NCBI RefSeq assembly: GCF_001571085.1 | Contig: NZ_BCTC01000003.1 | Coordinates: forward strand, 62,001 to 126,000 | DNA: 64,000 nucleotides | Direction: 5' to 3' | DNA from: Azohydromonas lata NBRC 102462 | GTDB taxonomy: Bacteria; Pseudomonadota; Gammaproteobacteria; Burkholderiales; Burkholderiaceae_C | Shown: in pieces, positions 49,251-57,898 of the stretch | Layout: each line of letters opens with the position of its first letter | Numbering within the stretch: the first letter of the stretch is position 1 | Made by a program: the position numbers and the translations under genes | Notes under the pieces: generated by a model | The model's database searches: none | What the model was told of the DNA's origin: nothing | Seen by the model: the letters and a program-made list of their open reading frames with translations, nothing else

Positions 49251-51407
49251 ATGAACATCGAGGAAGCCAGCATGGCCGACATGACCATCTCCATGCACGC
49301 CCGGCCCTGTGCCGTCGCGCGGGCGGCATCCATGGCCCTGGGCACTTGCGCGGCACTGCTGATGTCGCCGCAGGCCGCCTTCGCGCACGACGCCCCCGAG
49401 CCGCCGGAAGGACCCATGCAGCATGTGGAGGTCACCGGGCGCCACTACGACAACGCCGTGGGCACCTCCGACGCCGCCTCGCAGGGTGTCGTGCGCGCCG
49501 AGCTGCTCAAGAGCCGCCCCGCGCTGCGCCCAGGCGAGGTGCTGGAGTTCGTGCCCGGCGTCATCGTCACGCAGCACTCCGGCGACGGAAAGGCCAACCA
49601 GTACTTCCTGCGCGGCTTCAACCTGGACCACGGCACCGACTTCGCCACCACCGTCAACGGACTGCCGGTGAACATGCCCACGCATGCCCATGGCCAGGGC
49701 TACTCGGACCTGAACTTCCTCATCCCCGAGCTGGTGGAGCGCATCGAATACCGCAAGGGCCCGTACTTCGCGCGGGGCGGTGACTTCTCCGCCGCGGGCT
49801 CGGCCGACATCGCCTACCGCAGCACGCTGGAGCAGCCGTTTGCCGCACTGACGCTGGGCCAGCGCGGCTACCAGCGCCTGCTGGGCGCGGGCTCCGGCGA
49901 GATCAGCCCGGGCCTGTCGCTGCTGGGCGCGCTGGAGCTGCAGCGCAACGACGGGCCGTGGACCACGCCGGAGGGGCTGCACAAGGTCAATGGCGTGCTC
50001 ACGCTCTCCGGCGGCACCGCGGCGCAGGGCTTCAGCGCGAGCCTGATGCACTACGACGCACACTGGACCTCGACCGACCAGATCCCGCAGCGCCTGATCG
50101 ACGCCGGCACCTTCGACGGCCGCCCCTTCGGCCGCTTCGATTCGCTGGACCCCACCGACGGCGGCAACACGCGCCGCAGCAGCCTCTCGGCCGAGTGGCA
50201 CCGCCGCGGCGACGACGGCTCGGCCACGCGCGTGTCGGCCTACGCCATCGACTACCGGCTCAAGCTCTTCTCCAACTTCACCTACGCGCTGGAGCGCCCC
50301 GGCCAGGGCGACCAGTTCTCGCAGCAGGACAGCCGCCAGGTCTACGGCCTCAACGCCAGCCATGCCCTCGATCATCAGCTCGGCAGCCTTCCCGCGCGCA
50401 GCGAGTTCGGCCTGCAACTGCGCCACGACCGCATCCGCGTCGGCCTCTTAGACACCGCGGCGCGCCAGGTCACGGGCATCACGCGCGAGGACCGCGTGCG
50501 CCAGACCTCCCTGGGCCTCTACGGCCAGACCTCGGTGGAGGTGGCGCCGTGGCTGCGCACCATCGTGGGCGTGCGCGCCGACCAGGCCCGCTTCGACGTG
50601 GACAGCCTCTCCAACGCCGCCAACGCCGGCACGGCTTCAGCGCACCTCTTCAGCCCCAAGCTCTCGCTGATCTTCGGCCCGTGGAGCAAGACGGAGGTCT
50701 TCTTCAACGCCGGCCGGGGCTTCCACAGCAACGACGCCCGCGGCACCACCGCCACGGTCGACCCGCGCACCGGCGGCGCCGTGGACAAGGTGCCGGGCCT
50801 CGTGGCCGCGCGCGGCCAGGAGATCGGCGTGCGCACGGAGGTGGTGCCGGGCCTGCAGAGCTCCCTGGCGCTGTGGAAGCTCGACTTCGACTCGGAGCTG
50901 GTCTACGTCGGCGACGCCGGCGCCACGGAAGCCAACCGGCCCAGCAAGCGCCACGGCGTGGAGTGGAACAACCGCTGGAACCCGGTGCCGTGGCTGCTGG
51001 TGGACGCCGACCTGGCCTGGACGCATGCGCGCTTCGCCGACGCCGACCCTGCCGGCGACCGCATCCCCAACGCCGTGGACAAGGTGGCGTCGGTTGCCTT
51101 CACGGTGCGCGACCTGGGCCCGTGGTCCGCCAGCCTGCAGTGGCGCTACCTGGGCTCGGGGGCGCTCATCGAGGACAACAGCGTGCGCTCGCGCGCCTCG
51201 CTGACCACCAACCTGCGCCTGGGCCGCAAGCTGGGCAAGGACACCGAGCTGACGCTGGACGTGTTCAACCTGTTCAACCGCCGCGTCAACGACATCGAGT
51301 ACTTCTACGCGTCGCAACTGCCCGGCGAGACGGCGCCGGTGGCCGACCGGCACGTGCACCCGGCAGAGCCGCGCACGGCACGGCTCACGCTTCGAGTCGG
51401 CTTCTGA
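49251..51407 (+). CDS. TonB-dependent receptor, probably for nickel complexes
   Basis: The 718-residue receptor has a signal peptide (cut at about AFA/HD), a plug domain (VEVTGRHYDNAVGTSDAASQG, VLEFVPGVIVTQHSGDGKANQYFLRGF in parts) and a C-terminal barrel ending in RLTLRVGF with the expected final aromatic. The plug has a His-rich stretch (NMPTHAHGQGYSDLN). ATG 49251 has AGGAAG upstream; ATG 49272 with GAGGAAG is also possible. Two NikR-type operators precede it and nikR is next upstream, so nickel-repressed nickel-complex uptake is inferred. No nik ABC genes are in the window. Confidence 0.88.
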   Translation: MNIEEASMADMTISMHARPCAVARAASMALGTCAALLMSPQAAFAHDAPEPPEGPMQHVEVTGRHYDNAVGTSDAASQGVVRAELLKSRPALRPGEVLEFVPGVIVTQHSGDGKANQYFLRGFNLDHGTDFATTVNGLPVNMPTHAHGQGYSDLNFLIPELVERIEYRKGPYFARGGDFSAAGSADIAYRSTLEQPFAALTLGQRGYQRLLGAGSGEISPGLSLLGALELQRNDGPWTTPEGLHKVNGVLTLSGGTAAQGFSASLMHYDAHWTSTDQIPQRLIDAGTFDGRPFGRFDSLDPTDGGNTRRSSLSAEWHRRGDDGSATRVSAYAIDYRLKLFSNFTYALERPGQGDQFSQQDSRQVYGLNASHALDHQLGSLPARSEFGLQLRHDRIRVGLLDTAARQVTGITREDRVRQTSLGLYGQTSVEVAPWLRTIVGVRADQARFDVDSLSNAANAGTASAHLFSPKLSLIFGPWSKTEVFFNAGRGFHSNDARGTTATVDPRTGGAVDKVPGLVAARGQEIGVRTEVVPGLQSSLALWKLDFDSELVYVGDAGATEANRPSKRHGVEWNNRWNPVPWLLVDADLAWTHARFADADPAGDRIPNAVDKVASVAFTVRDLGPWSASLQWRYLGSGALIEDNSVRSRASLTTNLRLGRKLGKDTELTLDVFNLFNRRVNDIEYFYASQLPGETAPVADRHVHPAEPRTARLTLRVGF

Positions 51408-51495
51408 ACGGCAGGCCCCGCCGCCACGTGATGCGGCGCAGCCCCGCCACGGGCCAGCAGCGCACCGCACGGCGCTTGCCTCTCCCGCCCCCATC

Positions 51496-52218
51496 TCACC
51501 GCCACCCTTTCGCCACCACCGCCACCGCCTCCCGCATGCGCCGCCAATGCGAGCCGCGCCAGAACACGCGGCTGCAGCCCGGGCAACGCCAGAAGGCGTC
51601 GAAGCACTCGCGGGTACGGGGCGGCAACTGGTCCAGCACTTCCGCCTTGGGCACCGGCACGGGCACGCCGTTGCACGCCAGGCAGCGGCTTGCGGCCGGC
51701 TCGTGCAGCGGCAGCGCGTAGCGGCGGGCCACGTCGGCGAGCTGGGCCAGCGGGTCGCCGTCGCGCAGCCAGCAGCCGGCGTGCACGTCGCGGTGCATGA
51801 GCAGCGCGCGGTCGCGGGTGAGGACGATGCGCTCCTGCGCCGCCGCCAGCCTGACCAGCTCGGCGTCGTCCCAGGCGTTGTGCCAGAGCGTGTCCAGGCC
51901 GGCGAAGCGCAGCCAGCGCGCCAGGCGGCCCAAATGCGCATCGGCAATGAAGCGCCGCGCCCCGCCGGGCATCTCCGGCATCAGCCACCGCATTGCCGGC
52001 AGCACCGCCACGCGCTGCGCGCCGTGCAGCCGCGTGTCCAGCGACGCGGGACGGTCGTCCACCAGCAGCAGCGCAATCTCGGTGTGCGGCACGCCCAACG
52101 CCTCTATGGCGTGCTTGGCGCTCTGGTGCGGCGCCACTTCGATGTCAAAGGCGCGCTCGCGCCGCCACGGCGGCAAGAAATCGCCCAGCTCGGCATAGAA
52201 GCGGATTTGCATGGCCAT
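51496..52218 (-). CDS. Mut7-C RNase domain protein with ubiquitin-like N-terminus
   Basis: The 240-residue protein has a ubiquitin-like domain (IRFYAELGDFLPPWRR, HTEIALLLVDDRP), a PIN-like Mut7-C RNase part (RRFIADAHLGRLARWLRFAGLDT, RIVLTRDRALL) and two Cys pairs (CLAC, CPGC) forming a zinc ribbon. Asp in FIADAHLG and TRD are candidate metal ligands. Predicted RNase; targets unknown. Start is 52218 or the internal ATG at 52212. Convergent with the receptor gene. Confidence 0.82.
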   Translation of the reverse strand: MAMQIRFYAELGDFLPPWRRERAFDIEVAPHQSAKHAIEALGVPHTEIALLLVDDRPASLDTRLHGAQRVAVLPAMRWLMPEMPGGARRFIADAHLGRLARWLRFAGLDTLWHNAWDDAELVRLAAAQERIVLTRDRALLMHRDVHAGCWLRDGDPLAQLADVARRYALPLHEPAASRCLACNGVPVPVPKAEVLDQLPPRTRECFDAFWRCPGCSRVFWRGSHWRRMREAVAVVAKGWR

Positions 52219-52337
52219 TGCCGGCGCCCGCGCGCGCGGCCCCGAAGTTCAGACCTGCGTCGGGCAACGCGCGTGCCGCCTGTTGCACGGGCTTACCAGC
52301 GCAGCCCGTGCGAACCGCCAGGCCTGCGCGGCGCCGA

Positions 52338-52949
52338 TCAGCCCGGCTGGACTTCCACGTGGTACAGCCCCCAGGGGCACAGGCTGAAGCGCGCGGGCAG
52401 CGGCTTGTCGCGGAAGTCGGCCAGCCGGTCGGCGTCGTACACCGCCCACTGCGGGCCCAGGCCACCCAACGCGAGCGGGCGGCCGTCCAGGCGCGTGGCC
52501 AGCATCATCCGCCAGCGCCGCGCGTCGGCCAGCGGCACCTGCACCGCATAGCCGTCCAGCGCACGCAGCGTCAGCCGCACGGGGGCTTCGGCCGGCACGC
52601 CGGCAGCCCCCAGCACCTGCTCCAGTAGCGGGCCGGCCAGGCGGTGCACCTTGCCGTCGTACTCCAGCGTGGGCTCGATCTCCACGGCCGGCAGCGCCTG
52701 CAGTGCGGCCGCGGTGAATTCATAGGCGCGGTCGAACATGACCTGGTGCTTGTGAAAGAGCTGCTCCAGCGCCGGGTCGGCCCCACCGCGGTTGAAGCGC
52801 GCCAGCGCCGCACCGCTGAGCGTGAGCACCGCGGCGTCCAGGCCCGCCGCAGGCGCGTGGGCCGCGGCTTGACGGGCGTGGGCCACCGGCGCCAGCGGCA
52901 ATGCGCCGCCCAGCAGCGCGGTGGTGAAGACACGTCGGGATGGGGTCAC
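52338..52949 (-). CDS. exported molybdopterin-oxidoreductase-fold protein
   Basis: The 203-residue protein starts SRRVFTTALLGG, a twin-arginine-type signal (cut at about AHA). The mature part has EPTLEYDGKVHRLAGP, RLTLRALDGYAVQVPLADARRW and LGGLGPQWAVYDADRL, as in small periplasmic proteins of the sulfite-oxidase/YedY molybdopterin fold. The usual cofactor Cys is not seen in this short form, so catalysis is doubtful. It is divergent from a histidine kinase, 250 bases away, as such proteins often are. Confidence 0.65.
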   Translation of the reverse strand: MTPSRRVFTTALLGGALPLAPVAHARQAAAHAPAAGLDAAVLTLSGAALARFNRGGADPALEQLFHKHQVMFDRAYEFTAAALQALPAVEIEPTLEYDGKVHRLAGPLLEQVLGAAGVPAEAPVRLTLRALDGYAVQVPLADARRWRMMLATRLDGRPLALGGLGPQWAVYDADRLADFRDKPLPARFSLCPWGLYHVEVQPG

Positions 52950-53199
52950 TTTTATCGCTCCAGAAACACAACCTTACGTCTGCAACCTTAACGGGCCCTT
53001 GGGTTTGCCTGGAAACAACCGAAGCCCTGTCAAGGTCTGTGAAGTAAAGGCATTTCATCACGCTGGTGGTTCTTGTCACCTTTCCACCCGGACACGGGGG
53101 AAACGGCGGCAGCAGGACTCGTCCATCTTCCCGGGCTGTAACTGCCGGCGATGACTTGGCCGGCCCAGTACAACAGACGAGATTTTGGGGAACGAGGGA

Positions 53200-54645
53200 A
53201 TGGCTACGCCAGGTGGCGGCCCGGTGCCGCTGGAGAGTGCCGGCTTCACGGTGGACGAGGCGCAGTTGCGCCGCCTTCGCCAGCAGTCGCTGCGACGCCT
53301 GCACGTGCGCCAGATCCCTGCCATGCGCGTGGCGGGCTTTGCCATCCTGGCGGTCATCCTGCTGGTGTTCAGCGTGCACAACGGCGAGGTGGCCGACCCG
53401 CCCGGCCTGGCGCGCGTGCTGCTGCTCAACACGGCCTACTGTGCGGCGAGCTGGATCGCGCTGTGGCGCTGGCACGGCCGCACGGGGCGGCTGGACCTGG
53501 GGCTGGTGTTCATGCACCTGGACCTGCCGATGTGGCTGGTCAACCTGCACCACATCAACGCCGGCCACAGCGAGCAGACGCTGCTCATCTCCGTGCTGCT
53601 GGTGCGCGTGGCCGACCAGGTGGGCTTCGGTTTCCGGCGCGCGCTGTACTTCTGCCACGTGGCGGTGGCCGCCTACCTCGGCTACACGGCCTGGCTGTCC
53701 ACGCAGGGCATGCCCGTGGCCTGGCTGGACCGGCTGAGCATGGCCTTCATCATGTACATCGCCGGCGGCTACCTCTCGCTCACCGGGCTGGTGACGCAGC
53801 GCCTGCGCGAGCGCGTGCGCCGCGGCGTGCACGCGGCGCGCGACCTGATACAGCAACTGGAGCGCCAGACCCGCTACCTGCGCCAGCAGGCCGAGGAGCT
53901 GCAGCAGGCCCGCGCCGAGGCCGAGCAGGCCAGCGAGGCCAAGTCGCGCTTTCTCTCCTCCATCAGCCACGAGCTGCGCACGCCGCTCAACGGCGTGATG
54001 GGCATGCTGCAGCTCATGGAGGGCACGGGGCTGACGCCGCAGCAGCGCCAGTACACGCACACGGCGCTGGAGTCGTCCTCGCGGCTGGTGACGCTGATCG
54101 AGGAGCTGCTGGACGTGGCCAGCATCCGTGCCGGCGGCCTGGCGCTGCATCCGCAGGCCTTCAACCTGGCCGAGCTGGTGCGCACGCTGCTGCAGGAGAT
54201 GCAGCCGCTGGCCCAGGGCAAGCCGCTGCAACTGGAATGCGAGCTGGACGCGGCGCTGGACCGCGCCTTCCACGCCGACGCGCGGCGGCTGCGGCAGTTG
54301 CTGTTCCACCTGCTGCACAACGGCCTGAAGTTCACCGACCTGGGCGAAGTGCGGCTGCACATGCGCCGGCTGCAGGAGGACGACGAGGCCGTGCTCGTCC
54401 GCATGGTGGTGAGCGACACCGGCTGCGGCATGACGCCCACGCAACTGGACCGCCTGTTCGCCCCCTTCGAGCAGGCCGACAACTCCAACACCCGCCGCCA
54501 CGGCGGCAGCGGCCTGGGCCTGGCCATCGCGCACGAGACGGTGATGCTGATGCAGGGCTCCATACGTGTGCGCAGCGAGCTTGGGCGCGGCACGGCGTTC
54601 GAGGTGGAAATCAGGTTGAGGAAGGCGCAGGAAAGCGGGGAGTGA
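53200..54645 (+). CDS. orphan membrane histidine kinase
   Basis: The 481-residue kinase has six membrane segments in residues about 35-205, a coiled-coil linker (about 215-250), HisKA with His257 in SISHELRTPLNGV and an HATPase domain with LFHLLHNGLKFT, DTGCGM and GGSGLGLAIA. No receiver domain and no response regulator gene adjoin it. ATG 53200 has GAGGG upstream; a TTG at 53185 is less likely. The divergent neighbour is the exported molybdopterin-fold protein, which may be its periplasmic partner. Confidence 0.9.
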   Translation: MATPGGGPVPLESAGFTVDEAQLRRLRQQSLRRLHVRQIPAMRVAGFAILAVILLVFSVHNGEVADPPGLARVLLLNTAYCAASWIALWRWHGRTGRLDLGLVFMHLDLPMWLVNLHHINAGHSEQTLLISVLLVRVADQVGFGFRRALYFCHVAVAAYLGYTAWLSTQGMPVAWLDRLSMAFIMYIAGGYLSLTGLVTQRLRERVRRGVHAARDLIQQLERQTRYLRQQAEELQQARAEAEQASEAKSRFLSSISHELRTPLNGVMGMLQLMEGTGLTPQQRQYTHTALESSSRLVTLIEELLDVASIRAGGLALHPQAFNLAELVRTLLQEMQPLAQGKPLQLECELDAALDRAFHADARRLRQLLFHLLHNGLKFTDLGEVRLHMRRLQEDDEAVLVRMVVSDTGCGMTPTQLDRLFAPFEQADNSNTRRHGGSGLGLAIAHETVMLMQGSIRVRSELGRGTAFEVEIRLRKAQESGE

Positions 54646-54726
54646 GCGGAGGCTGAAGGGATCGGCCTGCTGAGCAGCCGTATCCCGTCAGAAGAACCGT
54701 TTCGCTCTCCGCTTCGTCATTCCCCC

Positions 54727-55179
54727 TCACCTCGCCAACCCCTCCTTGGGCTTCTTCACATCCTCGCTGGCCGGCGCCGTCCCCAGCTTCTCGCTGCGAA
54801 TGGGCAGCGCCGGCGCCGACGCCGCGCCGCCCGAGGGCCCGGCCGCGCTGTGCGGGTTGCCCTGCCCCGGCGCCTGCGCGCCGCCGGAGCTGCCCGCCGT
54901 CGTGGCCGCCGTCGCCACCGGCGTGGGCGGATTCACCTTCCAGCCCTGGCTGGCCGCGCGCTGGCGCCAGCGCTGCGCCACGTGGTCCATGGAGTCCGCG
55001 AGCTGCTGCTTTTCCACGGCCGCGGCCGACGCCGCCTGCGCCGCCTTGGCCGCGGCTGCCGCCTGCTGCTCCGGCGTGGGCGCGGGCAGCGCCGCCCAAG
55101 CCGCCGCACCGGCCAGCGCCAGCCCAAGCGCCACCAGCCCACGGCGAAGCGCCCGGCCCCGATGCATGTGAATTCCCAT
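54727..55179 (-). CDS. exported Ala/Gln-rich protein, end of FDH operon
   Basis: The 150-residue protein has a basic-hydrophobic N-terminal segment (RRGLVALGLALAGAAAWA), an Ala/Gln/Lys-rich helical part with a short coiled coil (about 35-70) and a Gly/Pro/Ala-rich tail. Not recognised. It is the last gene of the formate dehydrogenase operon, 29 bases after the lipoprotein gene. AAAGGG stands upstream of ATG 55179. The convergent 81-base gap to the kinase holds no gene. Confidence 0.6.
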   Translation of the reverse strand: MGIHMHRGRALRRGLVALGLALAGAAAWAALPAPTPEQQAAAAAKAAQAASAAAVEKQQLADSMDHVAQRWRQRAASQGWKVNPPTPVATAATTAGSSGGAQAPGQGNPHSAAGPSGGAASAPALPIRSEKLGTAPASEDVKKPKEGLAR

Positions 55180-55208
55180 CGCGTGGCCCTTTCGTCTGCG
55201 CACCGCCG

Positions 55209-55727
55209 TCACCGCACCCCGGGCGAGCTGGCCGGCCGCGAGCCGCCCGCCGCCGCGCCGGACGAGGCGCCCGCCACCGCACCGGGCACGTTGGACATGC
55301 CACCCGCCACCGCCCCGGAAGACGTCACCGCCGAGGCCGACACCCCTGGCGGCGTCACGCCGGACGCGCCCGGGTCGAATCCCGCCGATGCCGCCTTCTG
55401 CGGCCCGTCGGCCGCCGGCACGCCGGAGTTGCCGGCTTCCGTCTTGGCCACCGTGCCGCCCGGCGCCGTGCCGCCCGTGTTGCCCTCCGCGCCTTGCGGA
55501 ATGCCCGGCGTGCCCGCCGGCGGCGCGGCCTGCTGGCCGCCCGCGGTGCGGGCGATCACCTCGCCGCTGGTGCCGCCGCCCGCGCTGACCATGCCGGGGA
55601 ATTTCGTCTGCACCACGCCGTCTTCCTTGCCCGGCCCGCGCGGGCCGCAGGCAGCGGCCAGCAAGGCCGCCGAAAGCGCCAGCGCGACACCCGCGCGCCT
55701 GTGGGCAAAACCACGTTGCGCGCTCAT
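55209..55727 (-). CDS. Gly/Ala/Pro-rich lipoprotein in FDH operon
   Basis: A 172-residue lipoprotein: lipobox LLAAACGP, then a low-complexity region of Gly, Ala, Pro, Ser and Val with no clear fold. The start overlaps the stop of the cytochrome b gene by one base (TGATG). Function unknown; position in the operon suggests assembly or anchoring of the periplasmic enzyme, which is inference. Confidence 0.6.
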   Translation of the reverse strand: MSAQRGFAHRRAGVALALSAALLAAACGPRGPGKEDGVVQTKFPGMVSAGGGTSGEVIARTAGGQQAAPPAGTPGIPQGAEGNTGGTAPGGTVAKTEAGNSGVPAADGPQKAASAGFDPGASGVTPPGVSASAVTSSGAVAGGMSNVPGAVAGASSGAAAGGSRPASSPGVR

Positions 55728-56794
55728 CAGCGGCGTCCCGTCGTCGCGCCGCGGTCGCGGGCGATGATTTGCCGCCACCACAGCTCGTGGTGCGTGCGCA
55801 CCCAGGCCTCGTCCACCGCGCCGTGGCGCATGCCGCGGTAGGCGCCGGGGCTGCCCAGCGTGCCCAGGTAGATGTGGCCCATGGCAAAGGCGATGTAGGC
55901 CGCCGCGCCCAGCAGGTGCATCATGTTGGCCCACTGCAGCAGGTAGCGGGTGAAGCCGGGCCCGGGCGTGTTGCCGGCGAAGTAGGGGAAGTTGAGCATC
56001 AGCCCCGTCAGCGCCATGAGGCCGCCGAGCAGCGTGACGCCGAACCAGAACCACATCTTCTCGCCGAAGTTGAAATAGGGCGCCGGCACGTGCGCGTGCG
56101 ACACCAGCCCGCCCCCGGCCTTGACCCACTGCCAGTCCGCGCGCTCGAAGCGGTTGCGCCGCACGAAGGTGAAGAACATCGCCAGCGAGCACAGGATGAA
56201 CAGCGGCCCCAGGATGTTGTGCGCGTACTTGCTGATGATGGCCAGCCAAGAGAACGCGTCGTGCCCCATCCACGGCAGCAGCAGTTGCTTGCCGAACAGG
56301 ATGACCAGTCCCGTGGCCGCCATGGCGAGGAAGGTGATGGCCGTGGCCCAGTGCGTCCAGCGGTCCAGCCGCGTGAAGCGCTGGATGTCGCGCCCTGTTT
56401 CAGCACCCTCTATGCGTTGCGGTCCGAAGACGCGGTAGAGCGCCAGGATGGCCAGCGGCACCAGCAGCAGCAGCGTGCCGGCGATGGTGGCCAGCGGCCC
56501 GTTGCGCCAGGTGCGCCAGGTGTTGCCGCCGCGCTGCAGGATGACGTTTTGCTCCGGCATCAGGCCCGGCGGCTTGATGTAGTGGCGGTCCATGTGCTGG
56601 CGGCCCGACGCCGCATCGCCCAGGCCGGGCTCCGGCTGGCCTTGCTCGGACTGGAGGATGGTCTGCTCTTCCGCATAGGCCGGCGTGGCCTTGTCATTGG
56701 GCACGGCGGCCAGCGCGCTGGTGATGGAGGCGACCACCAGCAGCAGCATCAGGAAGAAGGGCGACAGCCACAGGAGAAGGCGGCGCAGGGACAT
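55727..56794 (-). CDS. fdhC: formate dehydrogenase cytochrome b556 (gamma) subunit
   Basis: The 355-residue membrane subunit begins with a signal-like segment and a 60-residue periplasmic part, then five hydrophobic segments with haem-ligand His residues (RLDRWTHWATAITFLAMA, KYAHNILGPLF, MHLLGAAAYIAFAMGHIYLG). It passes electrons from the iron-sulfur subunit to quinone. An N-terminal extension relative to E. coli FdnI is typical of FDH3-type subunits. ATG 56794 is preferred to 56842. Confidence 0.9.
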   Translation of the reverse strand: MSLRRLLLWLSPFFLMLLLVVASITSALAAVPNDKATPAYAEEQTILQSEQGQPEPGLGDAASGRQHMDRHYIKPPGLMPEQNVILQRGGNTWRTWRNGPLATIAGTLLLLVPLAILALYRVFGPQRIEGAETGRDIQRFTRLDRWTHWATAITFLAMAATGLVILFGKQLLLPWMGHDAFSWLAIISKYAHNILGPLFILCSLAMFFTFVRRNRFERADWQWVKAGGGLVSHAHVPAPYFNFGEKMWFWFGVTLLGGLMALTGLMLNFPYFAGNTPGPGFTRYLLQWANMMHLLGAAAYIAFAMGHIYLGTLGSPGAYRGMRHGAVDEAWVRTHHELWWRQIIARDRGATTGRR

Positions 56795-56845
56795 GGGGGC
56801 TCCTCGGAGAGGCTCGGGTGAGGCGGTCGGCCTTGGATTCACGGG

Positions 56846-57067
56846 TCAAGGGCGCATGCGCGCGTACTCGTTCTGGTGCCGGTTGCGGTTGTCCATGGCC
56901 GCGTTCCAGGCCAGGCGGTCACCGCTGAAGCGCAGTTGCTGCGGCAGGTTGTCCGGCTTGCCGTCGTACTGGCCGTCGCGCCAGGGCGGGTTCTGCTCGA
57001 CTTCCAGGCATCCGGAAAGGGCCAGCGCCGAGGCCAGCAGCAGCAAGGCTTTGATGAGGTGCTTCAT
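56846..57067 (-). CDS. small lipoprotein in FDH operon
   Basis: A 73-residue lipoprotein with lipobox LALSGC and a short mature part (CLEVEQNPPWRDGQYDG...). It lies between the iron-sulfur and cytochrome subunit genes, two bases after the former's stop. Such a gene is not part of the E. coli operon. Function unknown; it may help tether the enzyme to the membrane. Confidence 0.7.
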   Translation of the reverse strand: MKHLIKALLLLASALALSGCLEVEQNPPWRDGQYDGKPDNLPQQLRFSGDRLAWNAAMDNRNRHQNEYARMRP

Positions 57068-57069
57068 GC

Positions 57070-57888
57070 TCAGGTCGGCAGCCGCCGCGGGTTGTTCTGG
57101 TAGCTCCCCGGCAATTGGTTGACCCGCGGCCCGGGGTTGCGCGCGCTGTTGTCGTGCAGCACGCCGTCCGGCCCCTTGGTGTCCGGCTGGCCGGACTGGG
57201 TTGCGGGCGCACCGTTGGGATGGCCGTTGCCGTTGTCCTGCGGCGCACCGTTGCCCGCGCCCACGCCGGCGGGTGCCGTGGCCGGGGCCGGCGCCGCACC
57301 CTTGGCCGAGTAGGCGATGTCCCAGCCCCACAGCTCCGGCCCGTAGCCGCGCGTGTCCACGCGCTGCTTGTAGATGAGGGCGATGATGTTGGCGTCGCCA
57401 CCCAGCAGCGCCTTGGTGCCGCACATCTCGGCGCACAGCGGCAGCTTGCCTTCGGCGATGCGGTTGCGCCCGTACTGCTTGAACTCGGCCTCGCTCGCGT
57501 CCGGCTGCGGCCCGCCGTTGCAGAAGGTGCACTTGTCCATCTTGCCGCGGTGATTGAAGGCGCCCGTGGACGGGAACTGCGGCGCGCCAAAAGGACAGGC
57601 CAGCGAGCAGTAGCCGCAGCCGATGCACAAGTCCTTGTCGTGCAGCACCACGCCGTCGGCCGTGTGATAGAAGCAGTCGGTGGGGCACACGGCCATGCAC
57701 GGCGCGTTGGTGCAGTGCATGCACGCCACCGACATGTAGTGCTCGCCCGGTGCGCCGTCGCCTATGGTCACCACGCGGCGGCGGTTCACGCCCCAGGGCG
57801 TCTCGTGCTCGTTCTTGCAAGCGGTCACGCAGCCCATGCAGTCGATGCAGCGCTCGGTATCGCAGATGAATTTCATGCGTGCAGCCAT
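57070..57888 (-). CDS. fdh3B: formate dehydrogenase iron-sulfur (beta) subunit, FDH3 type
   Basis: The 272-residue subunit has four [4Fe-4S] Cys groups (CIDCMGCVTACKNE, CMHCTNAPCMAVCPTD, CIGCGYCSLACPFG, CTFC...CAEMC) and carries electrons from the catalytic subunit to cytochrome b. Residues about 195-272 form a Gly/Pro/Asn-rich tail with no membrane helix, unlike E. coli FdnH. The tail is probably disordered. It lies ten bases after the alpha-subunit gene. Confidence 0.94.
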   Translation of the reverse strand: MAARMKFICDTERCIDCMGCVTACKNEHETPWGVNRRRVVTIGDGAPGEHYMSVACMHCTNAPCMAVCPTDCFYHTADGVVLHDKDLCIGCGYCSLACPFGAPQFPSTGAFNHRGKMDKCTFCNGGPQPDASEAEFKQYGRNRIAEGKLPLCAEMCGTKALLGGDANIIALIYKQRVDTRGYGPELWGWDIAYSAKGAAPAPATAPAGVGAGNGAPQDNGNGHPNGAPATQSGQPDTKGPDGVLHDNSARNPGPRVNQLPGSYQNNPRRLPT

Positions 57889-57898
57889 GTCGCCCTCC

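Noticed and set aside
52950-53199. Riboswitch in the divergent 250-base region
   Set aside because: No cobalamin, molybdenum-cofactor or c-di-GMP aptamer core could be aligned by eye.
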